Part shown: positions 1-8,122 of the stretch, in pieces
Layout of the letters: every line of letters begins with the position of its first letter
Position numbering within the stretch: the stretch's first letter is position 1
Assembly (NCBI GenBank): GCA_013285915.1
Contig: JABDGS010000041.1
Location: forward strand, 1-33,146
From: Bacteroidota bacterium
GTDB lineage: Bacteria; Bacteroidota; Bacteroidia; Chitinophagales; Chitinophagaceae
DNA length: 33,146 nucleotides
Direction: 5' to 3'
Position numbers and translations under genes: made by a program
Notes under the pieces: model-generated
The model's input: the letters and a program-made list of their open reading frames with translations, nothing else
The model's database searches: none
Told to the model about the DNA's origin: nothing

Positions 1-213
1 GTAGAGGATGAAACATTAAGCTGCGGCACTGGTGTTACTGCAGCGGCACTTGTAAACGCGCATAACGATAATGGCTTTAACCGTGTTGAGATACAAACCC
101 TGGGCGGCCACTTAGCTGTAGAGTTTGACAAAACGGGCGATGAGGATTTTGAAAATATATGGCTTTGCGGCCCCGCTGAACAGGTTTTTAAGGGTGAAGT
201 GAATATTAAATAA
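1..213 (+). CDS. dapF: Diaminopimelate epimerase, C-terminal fragment (cut by window start)
   Basis: This is the last 70 residues of DapF, which interconverts LL- and meso-diaminopimelate in lysine and peptidoglycan synthesis in the cytoplasm. The frame opens at base 1 and reads to the TAA at 211-213. The diagnostic block [14 protein letters not shown] lies at the very start and contains one of the two catalytic cysteines (codon 22-24). The tail with LGGHLAVEF and the terminal [12 protein letters not shown] is typical of the family end. The N-terminal two thirds, with the other catalytic cysteine, lie outside the window. The Nudix gene follows after 19 nt on the same strand, so the two may be cotranscribed. 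Confidence 0.93.
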   Translation, partial: VEDETLSCGTGVTAAALVNAHNDNGFNRVEIQTLGGHLAVEFDKTGDEDFENIWLCGPAEQVFKGEVNIK

Positions 214-232
214 TTGTTTTTGTAATTGAGGT

Positions 233-751
233 ATGGAAGCAACAAATAATGCACCGGCAGATTTTAGCACAGAAAGAGAAATAACAGTTGACAGTTTTAC
301 CATTCGTGTTTACGGTATTTTGATGGATGATAAAAGGCGGGTTTTGCTGAGCGACGAATTTATACGGGGCGATTATTTTACAAAATTCCCCGGCGGCGGA
401 ATGGAATTTGGAGAAGGTACCCGCGACTGCCTGAGGCGCGAGTTTATGGAAGAAACCGGGCTTGACGTTACCATTGGCGACCATATTTATACCACCGATT
501 ATTTTCAAATATCAGCGTTTAATAAGAAGAACCAGATTGTCTCAATCTATTACTACGCACATGCCAACGGGCCAATAAATGTTGTAACCAAAACAACACC
601 TTTTGATTTTACCCCTGAGCAGGTAAGCGACCCAAAAGGCCAAAGCGAAGTATTGCGGTGGGTTGAATGGGATGAGCTAACCGAAGAAACGGTAAACCTG
701 CCTATTGATAAGATCGTGGTAAGGATGTTAAAAGGAGCGGTAGAGAAATAA
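233..751 (+). CDS. Nudix hydrolase
   Basis: A 172-residue Nudix-fold pyrophosphohydrolase, expected to hydrolyse nucleoside-diphosphate-linked compounds in the cytoplasm. A complete Nudix box spans residues 55-77: Gly55, five residues, Glu61, seven residues, then REFMEETGL at 69-77, which supplies the metal-binding glutamates. Flanking beta-strand segments (FTIRVYGILMDDKRRVLL before, YYYAHANG after) match the fold. The C-terminus has the RWVEWDELTEE segment common in Nudix proteins. The substrate cannot be told from sequence. It sits 19 nt behind dapF. The ATG at 233 is the natural start, since the frame before it carries no Nudix-like sequence. Confidence 0.9.
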   Translation: MEATNNAPADFSTEREITVDSFTIRVYGILMDDKRRVLLSDEFIRGDYFTKFPGGGMEFGEGTRDCLRREFMEETGLDVTIGDHIYTTDYFQISAFNKKNQIVSIYYYAHANGPINVVTKTTPFDFTPEQVSDPKGQSEVLRWVEWDELTEETVNLPIDKIVVRMLKGAVEK

Positions 752-861
752 TAGCTTTGCAGGACGCTTTTTAATTGGCAAAGCACCGCAACTTATAAAT
801 TACCTGTTAATAAACACGGCAATTAAAGCTTAAAGCAACCTTACCACAGTTTTAGGTGTTT

Positions 862-888
862 ATGAATATAGAAAAACACCATAAATGA
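862..888 (+). other. Possible 8-codon leader ORF in a hairpin, overlapping the next start codon
   Basis: An ATG at 862 opens the short frame MNIEKHHK, whose TGA (886-888) overlaps the ATG of the next gene (885-887) as ATGA. The same bases form a perfect 7-bp inverted repeat (GGTGTTT at 855-861 with AAACACC at 874-880, 12-nt loop) ending 4 nt before that start codon. The arrangement would allow translational coupling, but a frame this short can arise by chance. Confidence 0.25.
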
Positions 889-3050
889 AAAGGCTCCGCT
901 CCTTTTGGCGAAAGCTAACCTATTGCCTTGTTGGGTTAATAGTGTTGGTTTTTGCAGGCAACATTGTATTAAACAGGTTTATTGAGCAAAAAATAAAAAC
1001 ACAACTTGCTCAATTTTCACCGTACGCAAATATTCATATTGCTTCGGCACATGCTAATTTATTCAGGTTGTCACTTTCCCTAAAAGAATTATACATACAA
1101 TACTATCCCGATACCACTGATAAACAGCATGCCCATATTATTCAATTTAAGGATGCGGAATTGTCGGGGATAAATTTTATCAAGGTGTTATTCACAAAAA
1201 AAATAGGGATAAGCACCGTTACACTTTCGAGTGGTACCGTTACATTAAACAGTATGTTGCTATACAAAAATCTGCCACAGCCAGACCTTTTTGCAACCAT
1301 GCCTTTCTCAAATATCGATATTGGTCATATCAACGTTACAAAAGGCAGTGTGTTTTTGTCGGCGGGCACAAACACCACACAGCTATTAAAAGGGGATTTG
1401 TCGATAGATGATCTAAAAATATCGCATGCAGGCAAAACAACTATTAGTTATGGCAATGTAGCAAGCAGCATACAGGATGTATACTACAGCATACCAGGTG
1501 TGCAACAAGTTGTACGGGTAAAAAACCTGGACATGAACAGTGGCAGAAAAACAATGCATTTGGATTCAATAAGTATCATGCCTGGCACGGTGGCTAACAA
1601 CAACAATAACGTAAACACATTTATCGTAAAAGCAACAATTCCTGCGATTGACATAAAGGGTATTGATATCGCAAAAATGCAGGCTGATAATTGTATAATA
1701 GGTAAAGTTGCGCTTGATGAAACGACTATACACGTTGATATTAATAGTGAGCTTCAACACTTATTACAGCCCCTTGTAAAAAATATGCAGCGTTATATCA
1801 AAAGCGTAAATGTAGGTACTGTTACACTAAGTAATTCTGCAATTACGGCTACTTTAAATAATGTTGATACCAAAAAAAACTACAATAATTTACTTGATTC
1901 TCTAATGCCGGAAAATGTTACCGTTAACAACATTCAATTTTCAAAAGTAAGGTTGGCATTAAAGGGCGATGAAAATAAACAGTGCATAATTGATGACCTG
2001 CATATTATTGGCATAAAAAAAACAGCTGGCAATAAGCTGGATGTTGAAAGCGTAGAAGGAAGTGTATCAGGCATAAGCAGCTCCGTGCCTGCAATGCACG
2101 GTAATATGCAAATTGGCAGGATCACTTTAAACACGAAGAAGAAACTTATACAGCTTGAAAATATAAAACTTGTACCTCAATTTGACAAATATAAGCTTGG
2201 CAACAAACTCGGTAAACAGGCAGATTATGTAGAAAGCTCTGTTTCACTCGTTGAAATAAATAACCTGGATATTAAGGAACTTGTAAACAAAAAATTGCAG
2301 GCCGATAAAATTACTGTCTCCAATGTGGTGGCATACATTTTCAGGGACAGGCGTTTACCGCGAGAGGAAAAAGTGCAACTATTACCGGTTGAGTTTTTAA
2401 AAACCTTACCAGTGCAGCTAAATGTAAAAAGCTTACAGGTAAAAAATGCATCGGTGGCGTATGAGGAGTTTCCCAAAGATGGTAAGGAAACAGGTGTGTT
2501 AAAGGTTGTGAACCTCAACCTGCTGTTATCGCCGCTTGTAAACAATGCATCAGCCACAAGCCATATTAACATGCATGTGGAAGGCTCAATTATGGGCTCG
2601 GGAACGGTATCGGCGAATGTGTACATGCCTATGGCGAACGACAGTGAATATCATGTTGAGGGTGAGATAAATAATTTATCATTGACTGCATTAAATTCTT
2701 CTGCGGAAAACCTGGGTAAATTTCATATTGAATCAGGCATACTTAATAGCCTGGGCTTCGATTTTTGGCTGAACAATGAGAAGGCCCATGGTAAAGTGAT
2801 TGGTGAATATCACGACCTGGTATTGGATAAATTAAAAGGTGAAGATAAAAAAGTAGCGTGGGCGCCTACTTTTGCTCTGAAGAATCTCATCATCCCAAAG
2901 AACAAGGATAAAACAATGCCGGTTTCAAGGCGCAGCGGTATTGTACGGTACGACCGAGATCCAACCCGTTTTTTTTCATTCTATCTTGTTAAATCGTTAT
3001 TAAGTGGTATAAGGGATAGTTTTACGTTGGGGTTCTTATTACCTAAATAG
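885..3050 (+). CDS. Large membrane-anchored AsmA/DUF748-like protein, function unassigned
   Basis: A 721-residue protein with a basic N-terminus (MKRLRSFWRK) and one hydrophobic segment at about residues 12-32, followed by a long beta-strand-rich periplasmic region. The opening after the membrane segment (a helix NRFIEQKIKTQLAQFSP, then strands that describe internal layers) resembles AsmA/DUF748-type inner-membrane-anchored proteins, many of which are thought to act in envelope lipid or outer-membrane homeostasis. That assignment rests on architecture, not on a diagnostic motif. The last 30 residues (about 690-721) are again mildly hydrophobic. It starts 133 nt after the Nudix gene, with a possible leader ORF and hairpin just before the ATG. 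I cannot name a specific role. Confidence 0.75.
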   Translation: MKRLRSFWRKLTYCLVGLIVLVFAGNIVLNRFIEQKIKTQLAQFSPYANIHIASAHANLFRLSLSLKELYIQYYPDTTDKQHAHIIQFKDAELSGINFIKVLFTKKIGISTVTLSSGTVTLNSMLLYKNLPQPDLFATMPFSNIDIGHINVTKGSVFLSAGTNTTQLLKGDLSIDDLKISHAGKTTISYGNVASSIQDVYYSIPGVQQVVRVKNLDMNSGRKTMHLDSISIMPGTVANNNNNVNTFIVKATIPAIDIKGIDIAKMQADNCIIGKVALDETTIHVDINSELQHLLQPLVKNMQRYIKSVNVGTVTLSNSAITATLNNVDTKKNYNNLLDSLMPENVTVNNIQFSKVRLALKGDENKQCIIDDLHIIGIKKTAGNKLDVESVEGSVSGISSSVPAMHGNMQIGRITLNTKKKLIQLENIKLVPQFDKYKLGNKLGKQADYVESSVSLVEINNLDIKELVNKKLQADKITVSNVVAYIFRDRRLPREEKVQLLPVEFLKTLPVQLNVKSLQVKNASVAYEEFPKDGKETGVLKVVNLNLLLSPLVNNASATSHINMHVEGSIMGSGTVSANVYMPMANDSEYHVEGEINNLSLTALNSSAENLGKFHIESGILNSLGFDFWLNNEKAHGKVIGEYHDLVLDKLKGEDKKVAWAPTFALKNLIIPKNKDKTMPVSRRSGIVRYDRDPTRFFSFYLVKSLLSGIRDSFTLGFLLPK

Positions 3051-3226
3051 GCCTGAGCCGAAGTAATAATCAACAGTACAAGAGTGCGGCGCAACCGGGC
3101 TGCCACATATTCAAAAGCCGGGAGCCAATAAAGTCTTTATTATTTTTAAACTACCAGTATTTGGTAAAATTTTATATTATCTTAGCTATAATTGTCATTT
3201 TTACGATTAAAAAAGCCATTGCCAAA

Positions 3227-6200
3227 ATGCTTACCAAACTTAACTGCATATACAGGCTTGTACCTGTTTTACTGGTTGTAATATTCTTATCAGCGTGCAA
3301 TAATAATACGTCAACAACGGCAACGTCTGACAGCCTTACCGACGCGCAAAAACGTTTGCCGGAAAATGCGCTAAAAGGTCTTGATGTTTTTGAAGGCCTT
3401 GAGGTACATACCATGGCAACAGAGCCCATGCTTAAAAACCCCACCAATATTGATGTTGATGAACGTGGGCGTGTTTGGGTTACGGAGGCTTACAATTACC
3501 GCCCGGCAATAAATGGCAACCCTACCAACCCGGCAGGTGACCGGATAATGATATTGGAAGATACTAATGGCGATGGCATAATGGATACCGCCAAGGTATT
3601 TTACCAGGGCCCTGAAATAAATGCACCTCTGGGCGTATGCGTTATGGGTAATAAGGTACTTGTATCGCAAAGCCCGTATGTGTGGGCATTTTATGATGAC
3701 AACGGCGATGATAAAGCAGACAGGAAAGAAATATTCTTCCAGGGTATTGGTGGCGAGCAGCATGATCATGGCATGCATACGTTTACGTTTGGCCCTGATG
3801 GTAAATTATACTTCAACTTTGGTAACGAAGGAAAAACCTTGCAGGATAAAAACGGCAAAACCATACTTGACCAGGATGGCGATGAAATAGGCCCTAAAAA
3901 ATACACCATGGGTATGGCATTCAGGTGCGATACCGATGGCAGCCATGTAGAATGCCTGGGGCAAAATTTTAGAAACCCGTATGAAGTGGCGGTTGACAGC
4001 TATGGCATTTTGTGGCAGAGCGATAATGACGATGATGGCAACCGCGGCGTACGCATTAACTACGTGATGGATTATGGTAATTACGGTTACACCGATGAAA
4101 TGACACACGCAGGATGGAGCGCCAACAGAACCAATATTGAAGACTCCATCCCCTATCGCCACTGGCATTTGAATGATCCGGGTGTCGTGCCAAACCTATT
4201 GCAAACAGGCGCGGGCAGCCCAACGGGCATATTGGTGTATGAAGGCAATTTATTGCCAAAAGAATTCCAGGGGCAGCTTATACATAGCGATGCCGGGCCA
4301 AATGTTGTAAGAAGTTATGCTGTTGAAAAAGATGGAGCGGGTTATAAGGCCAGCATTATAAATATTCTTAAGGGCGAGCGCGACCAATGGTTTAGGCCGG
4401 CGGATGTTTGCATAGCACCCGATGGTTCATTAATTGTTGCCGACTGGTACGACCCCGGTGTGGGTGGCCACCAGGCCGGTGACCAAACAAGGGGCAGAAT
4501 TTACAGGGTAGCACCACCCGGCTCAACATACAGTGTTCCAAAACAGGATTATTCAACACCCGAAGGTACAGTTGCAGCATTGCAAAGCCCAAACCTTGCC
4601 ACCCGCTACCATGCGTTTACAACACTGCAAAAAATGGGGCAAAGCGCTGTGCCGGCGTTGGAAAAATTATGGAATGATAAAACTTTCAACCCACGCATGC
4701 GCGCAAGGGCGCTTTGGGTTTTAGTAAAAATGCAGGGTAACAATGCTGTACAATATATTCAGCAAGCCGCGAAAGACGACGATGCAAATATTCGCATAAC
4801 AGCAATCAGGGCATCAAGAGAATTGAATACGAATGTTATTGATGTTGTGAATACGTTGGCAAATGATAAAGATGAACAGGTGAGGCGGGAATGTTTGTTA
4901 GCGCTTCATCATAACAAAACGCCGCAGGCTGCTGGTTTATGGGCAACGCTTGCAAACGAATATGATGGCAAAGACCGCTGGTATTTGGAAGCATTGGGTA
5001 TAAGCGCAGACAGGCAGTGGGACAGTTATTTTAATACATGGCTTGCCAAAGTAAATAACGGCCCTTTACAAACCGATGCAGGTAAAAGCATTGTGTGGCG
5101 TGCCAGAACGGATGAAGCCGTTCCCTATTTGGCACAGTTAGCTTCAGATAACAGCGTACCAATAAAAGACAGGTTGCGCTACTTCCGCGCGTTTGATTTT
5201 AATGCTGGCCCGCTAAAAGGCAAGCTGCTGCTGAAGATGATTGAAGATAATAAAGCCGGTGATGTTGCAATAAATAAACTGGTGCTGCATGCCCTGGATA
5301 GTAAAACAGTAACCCAATCGCCTGTTGCTCAAAAAGCCTTGCTCGATGTAATTGCATCAGTAAAAAATACACCTGAATATATTGAATTAGTTAGCCGCTA
5401 CGGGGTAAAAACAGAAAATAGCAACCTGCTGCAGCTTGCTATTGACAGCAGCCATCACAATATTGGCAAAAATGCAGCAGGTTTGTTACTTGCACAAGGG
5501 GGCAGTAATTTAATATGGAATGTACTAAACGGAGCTGATACTGCACATTCAAAAGCGCTTCTTTCAGCGTTAGGCGGTGTAGGTTCAAGGGAATCTATAG
5601 ATATGGTGACAACTGTTGCATTGTCAAATAAATACAATGCCGATGTCCGCAAACGGGCGACCCATAATATTGGCAGAAGCTGGGATGGTGAAGCCAAAGT
5701 ACTGGAAATTTTAAAAGATAAAAAAGTGCCGGCAGACCTGATACCTGATGTTGTTGAAAGCGTTAGTGGCGCATGGCGCACCAGTGTACGCACCGAGGCA
5801 CAAAGCTACCTGCCCAACAGTAGTGCAATCGCAGCTAAAAAAGCGCCAACGATGGCCGAGATAAACACACTTACAGGCGATGCTGCAAAAGGGAAAACTG
5901 TTTTTATGGGCACTTGCGGTTTGTGCCACATGGTAAACAATGAGGGTAATGATTTTGGGCCTAAGCTTACTGAAATCGGTAGTAAATATCCCAAGGAAGG
6001 GCTGTTAAATGCCATTGTAAAACCGTCTGATGGTATAAGTTTTGGCTTTGAGGGCTGGGTATTCAACATGAAAGATAAATCAGTTCTTAACGGTATTATA
6101 GCCAGCAAAACAGAAACTGATATTGATCTAAAACTGCCCGGTGGCAACAAGCAGCACATTAAAACAAGCGCTGTAGCAAGCATGAAAGAAATGAAAGCCT

Positions 6201-6289
6201 CTATGATGCCCGAAGGTTTGTACCAAACACTAAGCACGCAGGATATGGCAAACCTCCTCGCCTATTTGGAGGGGCTAAAGAAAAAATAG
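3227..6289 (+). CDS. Lipoprotein: PVC-type dehydrogenase-like propeller, HEAT repeats and c-type cytochrome
   Basis: A predicted 1020-residue lipoprotein. The ATG at 3227 is chosen because it gives a classic lipoprotein signal with lipobox LSAC (lipidated Cys24); the frame extends upstream to a TTG at 3161, but that would bury the signal behind a second hydrophobic stretch. Residues about 40-420 form a beta-propeller-like region typical of the PVC-type membrane-bound dehydrogenases (NIDVDERGRVWVTEAYNYRP near the start, later WQSDNDDDGNRGVRINY and IVADWYDPGVGGHQ). Residues about 435-860 look like HEAT-type helical repeats. The C-terminal domain carries one haem c site, CGLCH (Cys897, Cys900, His901), with a following GPKLTEIGSKYP segment. 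Together this suggests a surface or periplasmic oxidoreductase passing electrons to its own haem. The substrate is unknown; sugars or alcohols are plausible. The SGNH hydrolase gene follows after 70 nt. Confidence 0.87.
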   Translation: MLTKLNCIYRLVPVLLVVIFLSACNNNTSTTATSDSLTDAQKRLPENALKGLDVFEGLEVHTMATEPMLKNPTNIDVDERGRVWVTEAYNYRPAINGNPTNPAGDRIMILEDTNGDGIMDTAKVFYQGPEINAPLGVCVMGNKVLVSQSPYVWAFYDDNGDDKADRKEIFFQGIGGEQHDHGMHTFTFGPDGKLYFNFGNEGKTLQDKNGKTILDQDGDEIGPKKYTMGMAFRCDTDGSHVECLGQNFRNPYEVAVDSYGILWQSDNDDDGNRGVRINYVMDYGNYGYTDEMTHAGWSANRTNIEDSIPYRHWHLNDPGVVPNLLQTGAGSPTGILVYEGNLLPKEFQGQLIHSDAGPNVVRSYAVEKDGAGYKASIINILKGERDQWFRPADVCIAPDGSLIVADWYDPGVGGHQAGDQTRGRIYRVAPPGSTYSVPKQDYSTPEGTVAALQSPNLATRYHAFTTLQKMGQSAVPALEKLWNDKTFNPRMRARALWVLVKMQGNNAVQYIQQAAKDDDANIRITAIRASRELNTNVIDVVNTLANDKDEQVRRECLLALHHNKTPQAAGLWATLANEYDGKDRWYLEALGISADRQWDSYFNTWLAKVNNGPLQTDAGKSIVWRARTDEAVPYLAQLASDNSVPIKDRLRYFRAFDFNAGPLKGKLLLKMIEDNKAGDVAINKLVLHALDSKTVTQSPVAQKALLDVIASVKNTPEYIELVSRYGVKTENSNLLQLAIDSSHHNIGKNAAGLLLAQGGSNLIWNVLNGADTAHSKALLSALGGVGSRESIDMVTTVALSNKYNADVRKRATHNIGRSWDGEAKVLEILKDKKVPADLIPDVVESVSGAWRTSVRTEAQSYLPNSSAIAAKKAPTMAEINTLTGDAAKGKTVFMGTCGLCHMVNNEGNDFGPKLTEIGSKYPKEGLLNAIVKPSDGISFGFEGWVFNMKDKSVLNGIIASKTETDIDLKLPGGNKQHIKTSAVASMKEMKASMMPEGLYQTLSTQDMANLLAYLEGLKKK

Positions 6290-6359
6290 TTGATAGTTGG
6301 TTGTTGACAGTTGACAGATACGATTGTTATATAGTGGTTTATCGATATAAATAAGAGGT

Positions 6360-7118
6360 ATGCAAAATTCAAACAGGAGAAAATTTATACAAAGTTCGCT
6401 CATTGTTGCTGCCGCGCCTTTTGCATCGGCAATGGCAATGCACACAGGCGATACAAAAAGTGATGGTACTCAAGATTTTACCTGCCTGTTCCAGGGCGAC
6501 TCAATTACTGATGGCAACAGGGGCAGGAATAACGACTGGAACCATGTAATGGGGCATGGCTATGCGTATTTAATTTCAAGCCGGTTATGGTACGACCATC
6601 CCAAAAGTAAATTCCATTTTTTTAACCGTGGCGTAAGTGGTAATAAAGTTACTGACCTGCAGGCCCGGTGGCAACAGGATGCGCTGGATATAAAGCCAAA
6701 CCTGCTAAGCATTCTTATTGGAATAAATGATGTATCAGTTTATCTTGATGGGAACACAGCGTTTTCTGCTGCACAATATGAAACAGGTTATACTGAATTA
6801 CTACAGCAGGCAAAAGACCAAATTCCCGGGGTCCAGTTTGTACTTTGTGAACCCTTTATTCTCCCCGTTGGAAAAATAAAGGACAGGTGGAGTGAGTTTT
6901 CGGCTGAAATAGCGAAGCGGCAGGAAATAGTAAAAAATCTCTCTGTTAAGTTTAATGCTTTATACGTTACCCTGCAGGATGAATTTAATAAAGCTTGCTC
7001 AAAGGCTCCTGCGGATTTTTGGATATTCGATGGCGTTCACCCGATGCCGGCCGGGCATGAGTTGATCGCACGGCAATGGATAGATGTTGTAAGTAAAAAA
7101 ATACGCGTGTACAGGTAG
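6360..7118 (+). CDS. Tat-exported SGNH/GDSL-family hydrolase
   Basis: A 252-residue exported esterase-type hydrolase. The N-terminus NRRKFIQSSLIVAAAPFASA has the twin arginine and hydrophobic core of a Tat signal. All four SGNH blocks are present: GDSIT with nucleophile Ser48, Gly94 in NRGVSGNK, Asn123 in GIND, and Asp224/His227 in DGVHP. Members of this family close to rhamnogalacturonan acetylesterases remove acyl groups from polysaccharides; this is the likeliest role but the substrate is not readable. It lies 70 nt after the dehydrogenase-cytochrome lipoprotein on the same strand, suggesting a shared envelope job in carbohydrate breakdown. Confidence 0.9.
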   Translation: MQNSNRRKFIQSSLIVAAAPFASAMAMHTGDTKSDGTQDFTCLFQGDSITDGNRGRNNDWNHVMGHGYAYLISSRLWYDHPKSKFHFFNRGVSGNKVTDLQARWQQDALDIKPNLLSILIGINDVSVYLDGNTAFSAAQYETGYTELLQQAKDQIPGVQFVLCEPFILPVGKIKDRWSEFSAEIAKRQEIVKNLSVKFNALYVTLQDEFNKACSKAPADFWIFDGVHPMPAGHELIARQWIDVVSKKIRVYR

Positions 7119-7138
7119 CTTGCAAAACAAGGAAATGT

Positions 7139-7360
7139 CTATACTTTTTTGGGCGGCAGTTCAAATGCAATGGCATCGTGTTCAAAATGGCCTTTATGGC
7201 TGCCATCGCAAAAAGGTTTGTTTTGAGAGCGTCCGCAACGGCAAATAGAAACTACATCCCGTCCATTTAAACCATAAGGGTTGCCGTCTTTATCAACTAT
7301 CTGAAAATCGCCTTCTATTCTTAGTGAACCGTTGCTGTTTACTTTTATTGTTGTTGCCAT
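7139..7360 (-). CDS. CDGSH-type [2Fe-2S] iron-sulfur protein
   Basis: A 73-residue protein with one CDGSH motif: Cys40, Cys42, Cys51 and His55 in CRCGRSQNKPFCDGSH, the 3-Cys/1-His ligand set of mitoNEET-like [2Fe-2S] clusters. The ATG at 7360 gives MATTIKVNSNG; the frame continues up to a TTG at 7393, which is less likely. Small bacterial CDGSH proteins are soluble and probably move electrons or clusters. It is the last gene on the minus strand of the HupE/TPR block, 64 nt after the HupE-like gene, and faces the SGNH gene tail to tail with only 20 nt between stops. Confidence 0.9.
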   Translation of the reverse strand: MATTIKVNSNGSLRIEGDFQIVDKDGNPYGLNGRDVVSICRCGRSQNKPFCDGSHKGHFEHDAIAFELPPKKV

Positions 7361-7424
7361 TGTAATTTTTATGGCGCGAAAATACAGGAACAAACGTCAA
7401 TAACGCCAAAAAAGAAATATACGG

Positions 7425-8099
7425 TTATACAAAAAATACGCGCTGTATTGTCCAGTACAAAGCAATTAACCCAATTAGTGCTGAAAGTGGAAACACCACA
7501 CGTTTCCTGTAATCCTTTATTTTACCAAGGGGAATAATGATCAATCCAAACATTAAGAGAATAATAGTTACCTGCCCAAGCTCAACGCCAACATTAAAAG
7601 AGAAAATGGAAAGTGCAAACTTATTGCGTGGCAGACCTATTTCATTTAACGCACTGGCAAAGCCCATGCCGTGTATAAGGCCAAACATAAATACCAGCGC
7701 AACACGCCAGGGCTTTAATTCAGTAAGCAGCATATTTTCAATCGCAATAAAAAGAATTGACAGGGCTATAATGGGCTCAACTACTGCGCTTGGTGCAACA
7801 ATAATATTCTTCATGCTAAGTGCAAGCGTAATGCTGTGTGCAACCGTAAATGCAGTAGCCTGCCACAAGATGGTTTTTATTTTGCGGCTTAACAGGCAAA
7901 GCCCTGACACAAATAAAATATGATCAAAACCCTGGGGTATGATGTGTGAGAAACCAAGCTTTAGGTAATACCAAAAAACGTTACCTGCCGGGGCCTTTTC
8001 AAGCGCATAATTTATAGTGTGGGCATAAGAGCTGACTGTGATAAAAAGCAGCGCCATCAATAAAAAAACTAAATGCGGCAGCTTGTTTTTTTTGTGCAT
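7425..8099 (-). CDS. HupE/UreJ-like integral membrane protein
   Basis: A 224-residue protein with a likely N-terminal signal sequence (hydrophobic run then SSYAHT) and about six membrane segments. Family marks of the HupE/UreJ_2 group are clear: GFSHIIPQGFDHILFV, FTVAHSITLALS, then VEPIIALSILFIAIEN and FGLIHGMGFASAL. Histidines and acidic residues inside these helices resemble those of HupE/UreJ proteins, which are linked to nickel or other metal uptake for hydrogenase and urease; no such enzyme is encoded here. The ATG at 8099 is preferred over the TTG one codon upstream. It begins 23 nt after the TPR gene, so the two are probably one operon. Confidence 0.85.
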   Translation of the reverse strand: MHKKNKLPHLVFLLMALLFITVSSYAHTINYALEKAPAGNVFWYYLKLGFSHIIPQGFDHILFVSGLCLLSRKIKTILWQATAFTVAHSITLALSMKNIIVAPSAVVEPIIALSILFIAIENMLLTELKPWRVALVFMFGLIHGMGFASALNEIGLPRNKFALSIFSFNVGVELGQVTIILLMFGLIIIPLGKIKDYRKRVVFPLSALIGLIALYWTIQRVFFV

Positions 8100-8122
8100 C
8101 AATAAGCAGTTATAAAATTAGC

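Noticed and set aside
750..760. TAGCTTTG as a promoter for the AsmA-like gene
   Set aside because: It matches the -7 consensus, but no TTG/TTTG lies at the right upstream distance and the leader would be about 120 nt long.
2225..2626. 133-codon minus-strand frame within the AsmA-like gene
   Set aside because: Shadow of the plus-strand coding region; Cys/Thr/Ser-rich with no motif or ribosome-binding context.
3161..3226. Upstream TTG start for the dehydrogenase-cytochrome gene
   Set aside because: It would add a second hydrophobic stretch before a standard lipoprotein signal; the ATG at 3227 places the LSAC lipobox correctly.
6290..6359. Short direct repeats (GTTGACA) before the SGNH gene
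   Set aside because: Only two adjacent copies of a few bases; no array, palindrome or promoter match.
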